A DNA stretch of 64,000 nucleotides from contig OY735202.1 of assembly GCA_963457665.1 (NCBI GenBank), positions 45,781,403 to 45,845,402 of the forward strand. Direction: 5' to 3'. The position numbers and the translations under genes are program-made. Numbering within the stretch: the stretch's first letter is position 1; each line of letters starts with the position of its first letter. Below the pieces are notes generated by a model. That model made no database searches. It had not been told where the DNA came from and saw nothing but the letters and a program-made list of their open reading frames with translations. Shown here one piece after another: positions 41,001-53,000 of this stretch. This DNA is from Thysanoteuthis rhombus (taxonomy: Eukaryota; Mollusca; Cephalopoda; Oegopsida; Thysanoteuthidae).

Positions 41001-44000
41001 GCTTACAGACCCTCCATTGTCTATAGCAAGTTGTTTTTCCTATTTCATCATCATCATTAGTCTTCATCGTCTGTTGTTGGATATAGACCTTCCCCACTAT
41101 TTGCCAGACCTCTCTATCATGGGCGTCAAGGAGCCAGTACTTTCTTAACTTGTCCAGTTCATCTCTCTATCTTGTATTCTGCTTGCCTCAGTTTTGCATG
41201 CGGTCTCCGGTGATCCATGTCGTGATGTCCAGTGGTTGGCTGTCATTCTTGCAACATCACCAGCCCATTGCCATTTGAGTTTTCTAATGGATTCTATGAT
41301 GTCTCAAACTTCTGTTTTTTCCCCAATATATTGTGCTGTCTTCTGATGTCTCTATGTAAGGTTGAGCATGATTCATTCCCATTTACTTCAATCAATCTCC
41401 ATCCTCTTCCAGTTGAAGTTGATGTACCTTTGATCTGTTTCTAGATTTCTCTTCCAGATTGCTGCTTGATAATTTACCTTTTCTGCTTGGCTTTCAAAAC
41501 AGTCTAAACATGATTGCCACAGATGACTTTCAATTTTCTTTGTTTTGCACCGAACTAGTATCAATTCATTGATGTTGATTGCTCAATTCACTTATTGAGC
41601 ATGAGTAGCATGTAAACCTTCCCACTTCTACCATAAATTTCCTTAAGTTCCACTCTGAATCCATCCAATCTCCAGTGCTGTAACTTTTCCTTTACCTGCA
41701 AAAGTATTGTCATAACATGTGAATGCATGCAATCCAATAAAGGCATCACAAACATCCAGTCCAACTTGTACTATTTTCTCAATATCAAGAAGTTCTGTTT
41801 TGTTTTAGGATCCACGTTTCTAAAACAGTGATGCTTTGATGTGTTTTTGAAATACAAGGCAATCGATAAATAAATCAGTATTTACTGAAGATAATAATAC
41901 AGCGATATATCCATCTTTAGCAGCAGTATGTAGTAATAAGAAGTGACCATTTGATCCTCTCATTTCCCATTCACTATTTTTAATTGATAGTTACTGATAT
42001 CTGTCAAATTCAACATTAATTCTTCAACTTCCTGAACATTCTCTTAAAATCATGAAGAACAAATCTATGACAACTTCACCGAAGGTTGTTTGATCACTTT
42101 TTGGTTTTTGTACTGGATGCATTCCATCATGGTAAAATGCTATGAAATCGATTTAGCAGTGGGTACATCTTTTTGCAAACTGACCCCTAAAGTGTCTTTA
42201 TTAGTCATGCGAAGTAGTCCCTTAAGTGTTTCTAAAGGTCATGGTTCCAAAGAGTGAGATAGTACTTCTTTTATTGTAAGATGTGAGCCTTTGATGCAAT
42301 GATAATCTCGCGGAATAATGCTCTTTCAGCTTTCAATATTACTGTTCGATCTTTAAATTTGGTTTCTTGTTTCATGCACATTGGAATGTTTTAAGTTTAG
42401 ATTTATAGGGTCATCAAATTTTTCTGCTGGAAGAATATTTTCAAGTCTCTCCTTTAAATTTTTGTATTTATTTTCTCTGACTTCAGTCCCTTCATCAAGT
42501 CCCTTTTTCACATCAACAGTAGCTTCCTTCCCTGTAGAGATGATTACTAGTTTATTTTCATTTGCAGAAGGTTTTATTCAGTTTTAAACAACATTCACCA
42601 CTGATAATATTGAATGTTCATCATTTTCTATTCTGTACTCTAGGCTATTAAGTACTCATTTTTATCAATTTGAATTTGTTGAAAAAATTGTAAGAAAATC
42701 AAATACAAATCCTCATCTTTCTTGGTTATATTTTGAGTGCTAGTTATTGGATTTATTTGCTATTGATAACTTCTTACTTTTTTCTAGATAAGGTCTGTGG
42801 AGATGACTACTGGCTATGAATATCTATAATTTCGATATTTTCTGACCATACATTCTTGGGAGTATTCAGTGTAAATTTAGGAATTTTATGTTGACTTTTT
42901 TTTAATCCTTATCAATATTATTATTAGATAGGCTATTTGGCGCTTCTTGATTATTCTAATAATTTGTTTCTAGAGTGTTTCTATTTCATTTTTTTTGTTT
43001 TATTTGTGATAATTGAGCTTCTACAGTTTAAACAATAAAGAGGAAGCATAAAAGCTTCATGAATAGCAGTACATCCACTGCATTTCTACTAAAATTATAC
43101 AGCCCCCAGATTGGGAACCACTGCACTGAATATTGGGGTAGGAGCAAGTTCAAAGGGGGAGATGAGATTTTGAATCTTAGTTCATCAACTAACAAATCTC
43201 ACTAAATACAGGGGGTTCAAGGGGCCAAGCCTCTCGCCTGGGGCCCATCAAATCACTTGCTACATCATTGCTTTTGATGGGGTTGCCAATTCAACAAGCC
43301 CATGGACCACATACTTTTGTAAGGTCTGCCCACAAACCGTCAGTAATACTTTTTGGGACACTCAAGGGGTTTGCAGCTCCCAGGTTGGGAACCACTGGAT
43401 TTAACATTGGAGGTAAGGTAACCATTAAGGAGCTTAGATCCCTTGGCCCCCAAATCTTCAGCCACACTGCTGGGTGAGAACACAGGTACAATTTAATGGG
43501 AGTTTTTTTAGGGAGATAACATGGAGAGCCTTAGGTAGTGATATAGTTTGATGCATAAATGATGAAATTTCAGTCAGAACTTGAAGAGTCATCGCAGGAA
43601 AACACCCCCCTCCCCCCTCCAAAATGCTAAATAGCCCCGCAGTACAGTACTAGTTGTAAAAATGTCTGAATGAGGAGAGCTTGAACCATCTGGGTCAATA
43701 GATTTTTGTCTGCGATGCAGGAATATACTTCTATATTCTGCTGTTATGTAATATCTTTTCACTGCTTCCGATTTGAAACTAATTCATTTAGTACCGCCCT
43801 ATGTCTGTTATTATTATTATAAAAGATATCTTATCTTTTAACAAAAAAAGCTTTCTTTATTTAGCAGTTTTGGCCTTCTACCAGTGAAAAAAGGCTTAAA
43901 AATGAGAATTACTATCACTTATAACTAATTTGATAATTTTATTTAATGCTGATTGAAGCTTATTTGTCCTATATACATGCAAGGCTATAAAACATTTTCC

Positions 44001-47000
44001 AATTCTTTGTACTGTATACTATTAGATTATCAGATTGAGATTTTGCCCCGAATATTGTACCTGAAAAATGTATTACGAATAGCAAAAATGGTGCTGGGAG
44101 AGTAAAATCTCATTAATCAATTTTTATGTTTCTTTTTTTTCTTTTTCTTTTTTTTTTTTCATATTCTCTGTATTAATCATATCCGTAAGTAAAAACTGTG
44201 TTAATTGGAGGATTCCTAGTCCAAAAATGAACTTCACACCAAGGTTTTTGGGAACCAATACTTGATTATGAGGAAAAATGCACTTTCTGCCTGAAAGATG
44301 CAAAACCTCAATAAAACATAAAAAAAGATTTTCATACAAAGCTATCATTTATATTCTATGTAAAGGGGTCCATTACATACCAAAAATCAAAATCATCCTT
44401 TGCCCCTAATTTGGTACCGAAAAAATTACAGGTACATGGACTAATACATATATGACTTATCATGAGATGACTCGGAGCATATCATGTTGGGGGAGGGATG
44501 TCATAAACCAGCTGTGACACCATTGGGGGTTGGGTCTGAAAATCATCAAAAAGTCTTTATTAAGGACCCCCTAGGTTCATATCCCACACCTGGAGTATAC
44601 TTTTAGGGTCTTCTTCTAAATGGAAACAATCAAATATATCCGGAAAAGTATGACTGGAACATGTTATAATTAATATTAGTTAGAGCCTGAATGTTCTAAT
44701 GTATTTTTCTATTGTTTCTGATTACTGAGGAATGGTAATTGTTTGATATTCTTTTGTCATTTAAATAGCCAAAGATTTTCTTTAAAATTTTGAAATTTGT
44801 CAGCACAATCTGATATTTTTCTTAAACTTCTATTTTTCTAATATATTTTTCTCCATGGAAGGTAACATCCCCAACACCCTTTTTTCTTTTTTTTTTCAAT
44901 CTAAAAAGTCATGAACATGGGTTTCATCATTATGCCCTTTTTGATTACCATGTGAGTCAAATTTTATGATACTGCCTATAAGAGGACAGTTTTAAATTCA
45001 GTGTCACTATTTTATTTAGTACCTTGGCTAATGAAGAGATCTTGGTGTAGCTCAAAATGGAAGAAACAGAAGTATTCCTCAAAGAGTTGATAAGACTCAT
45101 TTCAGTGAGATTTTAAAATGTTTATAGATTATCTTCAGAGACACTTGTCAAACTCCAGTCCAAACTGGAATTGACTTTGTTTTTCCACCATAACAAGAAT
45201 AATCCTTGCCAAATTTAAGGGAGTAAAAATCAACATTTCCTTACAGTGATTTGAAATAACCACCAACTGATTGGTAGTTGTATCTATTTCCGGCTAAGCT
45301 AACTTAACAAGTCTTACATATCCATATTAGAAATACGCATGGGTTTATCTCATTCCAATAAATGAATAAAATTAATATTTTCCTACCGAGATTTCAAATC
45401 TTGACCAAGTAAGTGGTAGACAGCTCTCTTACTGTCTGAGCCAAACTGACAAATCTTACATAACTATGAAATTTATCTTATAGATGTACAAGAGCGTATT
45501 TTATTCTAATAAATAAATATATTCATACTGAAAATTTTTTTATAATTTTTCATTTATTGTACATTCAATACAAAAGTTGCTGTAACCATCTGCAGTTGGA
45601 ATATAGATAGGAGTGACCCTGCAGCAGCCAGGCTTACTTCTGTCCTAATTTTAAACTAACGATTAACAATACATATAATTTTCACTCAATGTTTTTCACT
45701 TTATAAAAATCTTTATTTATAATCTTTACTGAAATTTTCTTCCTTTTAATTATCTTCGTTTTCCATCTCTCCAATTAGACATTGGTGCTGTCAACCAATT
45801 AAACTGACCAAAAAGAAATAATTGTACAAGATTTTATAAAATTTCTTCTGGTCAAGAAAGAAGTTATGGTTGATATTCATCCCATTTGATATCACAAATT
45901 TTACAATTCCATAACTGGATTAATTGCAATGGAATATGTGAAAACTCACCCTGATTCTAGTTATATGCTAAGCTTAGTTCAACTTTGGAACAAGGTTGCA
46001 ATTATGGGGCACCTAGTGTGAATTGAATTCGCTACTCTGTAGTAATGATCTACGAGATCAGTTTGCTATACATTACACCATGAGGCACTCAAACTTACCT
46101 AGATTCTAGCCATCTTTTGTTTGGCTTGATTGAACTAATCTGGATATCAACATAGCTACAGAACTGATATTTTTATGAACAACTCCACTATTTCAAAATG
46201 TTTTAGCTGTAAATATTGTGAATTAAACATGAAAAAAGTTAACCTAACTATTTGTATTCATAGTTCCACATGGGTATTCTATACCATAAAATCAGTCGTA
46301 TTTAAACTCTTTCATATCAGCTTTTAGGGCTCGCTTTTTGTTTCTAAGAACCTAAATAACCGATTTTATCATGCTATTCACTGAATAGAAATCTTAGCAA
46401 ATCTATGATTCTTCTGAAACTATCTAGTAGTAATAAGAAAAACTTCATCATTAATCGCAATTTTCTTTTGACAATTATATCAATCTTAATATCCAACAGA
46501 ATTTATTTCCTCTTCATCTTCATGATATTTATGACTGACGTAACAGAATCTAGTTTTTATCTCTAACTACAAAGCTCTCTATAAGTTGATGCCCATTTTG
46601 TAGATGAATCTATTTTAATATCCCAGGTGACGTTTATAACATCCGTCTTCTGAAGTAGACTAAATAAGCAGCCCATCTTGGAAACTTTGATTATTTACTT
46701 TGTGTGAAAACCTAATCCCTTTGAAGTTTATTCAAGTAGGTATGCTTGTGTTATCAAATTTCATTCTCATGACAATCTGCAACTTCAACAGCAGTCTGAC
46801 TTCTTTATAGATGTTGTCAAAGAGAAAGATCTAAAAATGGCTAATAGTCTGCCTCTTAGTGCGAATTCCATAAAACTATCAACATTAATATTTGCTTGAA
46901 TATTATCCAAATGTCATGCGTTGATACCTATATGAGGTGTAGATTAATTGATAAGACTGGGTTTGGTTGAACCACAGCATGTGTGTGTGAATCAAGTGGT

Positions 47001-50000
47001 ATTCAGGCTCTCGGACTTTTCGTTGAATTTTAACACAGTCAGCCGACAGACGTTTCATCATACAAACAATTTGCTGAAAACTTTTTTGCCAAAATGAAGT
47101 CTTGTCGACTTGGCTTTCTACTGACTGACATTCCATTGAAACCTTTTTCTTTTCTTTTTTTTATCAAGGATATTTTTATTTATCAATCTCTTGTCTTTTA
47201 TCCATTGACCATTCAAAAGTTGGGGGGGGGAAAAACCCAAAACAATGAAATTTCTCAAAAATAATTTCATTTTACATCTTGAAAACCATGGAAGAACAGG
47301 GCGATTAAAACAAATATTATAAAATTTAATTTTATAAATGCCAGAGAGAAAACTTTTTACTTTATACTTTTGTGAAAAAAATTCTCATTCTACAAAGATG
47401 CCATTGAAACCTCTCTGAGTGTTGATAATTATGTGCCACTCATGGGCCCAATGAATATTGAAGAAATATCAATATATTTGAACCACCCTTATGTATAGCT
47501 TTATGAAAATGAATTGGTCATGACCCATTTGGGCCACCAGCTTCCATTTACATTAATTACATGTTACTAGTAGCAAACAGTATATGTCACAATGAAGATG
47601 CTTTAGTCTTTTAACTGTTCAAGTTATAAACTGCTTGACAATGCTTGTAATTGACACTGGAACTCGTACATGAATCGAGTATGTTGAAATTATCATGACA
47701 AATAGAATAAAGAATATTTTTTTTAATTCACTTATAGCTCGGAAGAAGGTAAATATACTTATTGGTTATTCCCCTTGAAACTCACATTCAAATATTTTCA
47801 TATGAATTCAAGAGTTTAGAACTTCAACTACTTTTATTTAGATAAAAAAAACAATCATTTACTGGATCAAAACTAATTTTTGAAACTTCATAATGAAATA
47901 TGAAAATCAGAATTGTTCAACTATTTCATTATATATTTAAGCAATCGTTTGTATCTTTTATCTTCAGTTACTCTGAATTTATTTAGCTCTAAAATACATA
48001 AATTGCATGAAACTGATCGTAATTGACAGTGGAACTCTTCAATAAATAGCATTAGATAGTGGATCTCTTCTGTGAATTGAATGAAAAAGATTCTAAAATT
48101 CACCAAATGATAAAAGGAAGATAATTTTAATCAGGGGTTATCTCCCTTGAAATTGTCATCCTATTTTATTTGTATGAATTTACAAGTTGGAATCCTAATG
48201 TTTTTTCATAGTCTGACATTTTTAGAATCCTAGTATGTCACAGTTTCTCTTGTATGTGAGAATTTCAATTTTACATTCAATTCAAACTTTAAAGAATATT
48301 TGTTGCTTCAATTATTTTTTTCTATTTTTGTAATTAAAATATTCTCATAATTATTTTTTAGTTTATGAGTGACAGCATTTAGTCATTAATCCCGTTTTTA
48401 TTTTCATTTTTATATCCCTAAGCCAATACATTGGATTTTGTTATTGCAGATGTTACCCTTGAGGACTTCGCAAATTCTTCTCATAAACACTCTGATTTTA
48501 GATTGAAAAAAGGAGCACTGAATGCAATTCAGAAGGAAGGTAATGTATCTGCAAAAACTTTTTTCTTTAAGAGATTTTTTTTGTCTGCTTAAAGGTAGTT
48601 TTATTGAATCCTTCATTTTCATGATTTTTATTTATATCTATTAAATTAAAACTTTTTTTAATTAAAAAGAATAAACACTGTAAAAATATTGACAATTCTC
48701 ATTCTTTATTGGTAAAAATCACCAATCTTTCATTTATTTATTTTTCAATCAGTTTAGAAATAAACTTACTTTATGATTACTCTTTAGAAAGAGGTAATTG
48801 AGTTTTCAGTCACTGTATATAATGGGCGGGTTTGAAGGATGATTTTAAGGGCTACATTTAATCTTCTGCCAGATCTAAGAGATCTACATAAGCAAGCTTC
48901 CTGAGGAAAAACTGAATGCATAAACTGAATTGCCCAGAACTTATTCTTTATTTATGATCTGCATTGTTTAATCACTGCTCTAGACTGAAGGTCTGAATAG
49001 TTACAATGGAGGATTCAATTTAGAATGAAAAATTGATATAAAATAAAATACTTGATTAATTATAGTATATTGATCCTTTCACTGTCGTATGCATCTCTAC
49101 TTAAATTCTCAAAGTGGATATTTCAGTATTCTTACTGGATGACCCATTGATGTACATTATATAAAAAGCAGTGAAAGGGTCAATACACTGACAATTTTTA
49201 AATTATTATTATTAAATTTCTTTGCCAATTTAAAAATTACAATGTATGAAAAGTGAATTTTATCTAATCTACTCTAACAAATACTTTATTAAGGGGGTGA
49301 CATAATGAATACCATATGAAAGAAATAAAGTGAGAACTTTTTAAATTAAAGGTATGACAGTTGAAAAGTACAATTGAGATTTTATAAAAACTTATTTAAA
49401 ATAGCTTGAATTGTGAGGATTTTATTTTAAAAAAACTAAAAACATTGAATTATGTAGTTACACCTCATTTTACAAATATTGAATTAGAATTTTAAACTTG
49501 ATGGAAACTATCAGTATGATTTGAACCATACATTTATGTTCGGGGGGGGGGGGTTCCAACTTGCACATGAATGATTTGTCACACTTTCATTGTAAATTGA
49601 ATCCTTTAATAAAGACCTATTTAGGGAGATTTTCAAAAAATGAAAAAATATTTTCCTTTACTCATTAACGGTGTGTGTGTGCAGAATTTCAAGTTTCTTT
49701 TATGATATTCTAGTAATGAGAATTTTTCACTTTAATGACAAGATATACCTGCATTTCAAATATGTTTAAAATTCCCAAAAGTCGATAATTTGTGGTTTCA
49801 GATATGCTTCAGAAGCAATGAGTTGATCAATGTTTCATTTCATGTTTCAGAGGTACTTCTGAAGCTGTAAAATTAATTCAAAAGCATTTTACATTGTCGC
49901 TTTGTTTCAGTAATACATGTGTCACTCCTTTGAAATTTATCTCTGGTTTAACACTCCCTCATGTCACTCCTTCCTTACTAAAGTAAATTTTACACAAATT

Positions 50001-53000
50001 TTGGGAGGAAAAGTATACATCTTATATGAGCTATGAATATAAAAAAAAATCTGAAGTGAAAACAATTTAGCTATTTTTTTCCCAGAATTGCAAAACTTAC
50101 TTTTCCTTAACACTCTCACAGAGCACTGATTCTATTTGTTACCAACTTGTACTCTGCTTGACATATCTCCAAAAATGCCTAATCACTTTCTAAGGAGACT
50201 GAATTTCTTGTCAATTGAAAGTAATTACAGTCTTCAGTATTGGAATATACTCAAATATTCCCCTTACATAAAAAGCAGTTTCCTTTCATTTACATTGTTT
50301 TGCTAACTTAGACAACACTTGAGTGTTGATGATATGGCTTATTTATTTGCTTCTTCAAATTACTTGATATGTTTAATTTCGTTGGTTAGTCACATCTTAT
50401 GAATAGGTTTCTAATTTTAGCCAATCAAGTCTGTAGTTAATCCATTCTTGTATTTGTATCCCCCTAAACTATCAACTTCCATGACAAGATACTAGAGTTG
50501 TTTATTTATATTTTAGCATGTGCTGCCCCTGTATAAAAATACATATTCTGAAATTCCCACTACAATTGCTTATAAAATTTCATAACAAATGTCAAACGTT
50601 TTTTTTCTCTATATTTGTAAAACTTTACTATACGTACAACTTGAAAGCTATTTTGAAAAGCTATATAGAAAAGGTGAATCCTGTAGAATATTTTATTTAA
50701 ACTATGACTTTTAGATGATTTCATTGTCCTGAATTTTCTGATATTTGAATTATCTGTTAATGCTATGTATGAATGTTAGCATGAAAATTTATATCATGGT
50801 TTTCTTGAAACAGCATCTGTCCATATAAAAGCCGCATTTATTTCATTGTACAATTGGTTGTATATTTGTTTTGCTTGATTTCCTGTTATAACTTAGTATT
50901 TATAATTCATTATTCCATGTGAAATAAGATAACAATAAATAAAACAATCTAAGCAATGTAAAAATATATGATCATCTGTTGTGACATAACAGCAGAGATT
51001 ATGTCATAGAAACTCTTGAGACTGTCTGATGATCACATATTAAAACAGCTTGAGTTGTTTTAGAACTTGAAAAAAAACATAAAATTAGGGTACTGGAATT
51101 CTTGAAAATAAATTACCTATTAAAATAGCTCTTGGCTCCTTAGTGCCGATCCATTATTTTTTATGGGAATATGCTAGTCACTAAATAAACAGAAGAGACT
51201 AGTTCACTAGAGATTTTGCTATGAACATTTCTGTACCATGAAATTGTGTACTACTTTATCTTGGTTTTTGTGAATTATTTGTAATGGTGGACATTTTTAT
51301 TCGTAGGCTACTAGAAGAATTTCAATTCACAAACTTACTGGTGTAACAATTGAAACGAAAATTACTTTTTTTTTTTTTTTTTCAATCATTTTTAAATGTT
51401 CAGTTTTATCTTTTTATTTTGTTTATTAGCTCAACAGTTGCAAAGGGCTCCTGGATTGAGAGATGTTGCTGACAATTGGTTTGAAAAAGATATCAATGAC
51501 TTTGATATAGTACCCATTGAAGAGGAAGAAGAAGAAAATCAATCGGGTAAGATTATACTCCATAGAGCTTTGATTTCCTATTAATATCATTTTGATCATA
51601 ATGAAGGTGTAATCCAAGGATTTTTTATTATTCTTTGAGAAAAAAAAGATGAACTAGTTAGCACCACTATTAGTATTCGTATTTATGAATGTGAGGATAT
51701 TCTAACTCTTAGAAATGATGCGGGCTTCTTTCGAGTTAACTCATTGTTTAAATAAACCACTTACAATATCATGAGATTTCTGAAAATTTAAGAAAAAATA
51801 AACGGAAGCTTGTTCATTTTTCAAGTTGGATATTATTTTACATAATGAAAATGACAGTTACATGCAGAACATCATATTGTAAACCTTTCTCTTGTTAGAA
51901 TTTGGTTTGAAACTAGAAAGATCCCAGTTTGAAAAATAAGTTTTTAGAGATGAGGTTTAACTGCAGAAATTCTATAGAACTACAATTCTCAACCTCTTTT
52001 TGGTCATGGCTCTTCTTGGGCTCCAGGGCCTCCTTTCAAACAGTGATACAGCATGAACAGGTAGACAGAAATTCATTTATCATTATTTCAGTCTGTGACC
52101 CCCTTCGAATATATTAGGGCCCATAAAGAAACCATATGGACCCTGTTGAGAATTTTTATAATGGTTAGTATTCATTGTAAGATATTCTGGAACTTTTCCT
52201 AAACCTATTAAGAGGAAAACTGAAAACTTTGTATCATAGGTATTCAAATGATGCCAAATAGCCTCACCTAACAAATAATAATAATAATAATTATAAAAAG
52301 TGAACACAAAATTACAAAATCTACATTGAAATCATCTAAGAGGTATGGTCACAACATATCAAAAAAGCCCCCCACAATGCCAAATAGCCCTGTAGTATGG
52401 TAACAGTTAATGACCATGTAGAAAGTCCTCCACCTCAAGAGATGATGTTTTCAAACTGAAGAAAAAAGAAGTAAGAAGTGGACTCTTCAACATTGAGAAC
52501 TGTTGACTGGAGTGTCAAAAGATTAGCAAACTCCACATGGCAGAATAAATTGAGAAACCGTGACCAAAAGATAAATTTTGAATGAAAACAACTTCAACTA
52601 AAAGTCAAAACTGGTCTGGTTGTCACTTGATGGAACTGTTGTGTGGTTGACATCTTCTGGCAGCATGCCGTATCTGGGGTGATCAATGAATTCAGAAAAA
52701 ATGCTTCTTTTTAGACAAAAACTTTCAGCCTTCCAGTTTTTCAGCCTGTACACACAACACATTGATGGATAGATAGTTTGTGAAGACTGAAGAAACCTAT
52801 GTTGACAGTTTCTAATAGAAAGAAAACCATCTTGGACTAAGAGAACGAAATGCCAGTGAAATGACTTGGGCATGGTTGTGAAGAGTTTTTAAAAAATCAA
52901 AAATTTTCGGATTTCAACATGAAACCTGCTAATAGCTTGACTTATTTGTCTAATAGGTATCAGAGAGTGATTGCAGATAATCAAACATCAGATTTGATCC

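Larger units (their letters stand above)
32072..48449. other. TMEM183 intron 1 (16.4 kb)
   Basis: A store of decayed mobile elements: a GC-rich patch at 32.8-33.06 kb, a tRNA-like head at 34.06, a LINE tail at 35.55, a MITE-like copy at 36.07, tandem blocks at 38.2, a U2-headed GC-rich block at 39.2, an inverted repeat pair at 40.0 and 43.9, a FEN1-like transposon ORF plus LINE tail at 41.0-42.6, hAT-type ends near 43.1 and 43.4, tRNA-like heads at 45.4 and 46.0, and direct repeats at 47.6 and 48.0 kb. Apart from the candidate exon at 33532 no host exon was recognised. Confidence 0.75.
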
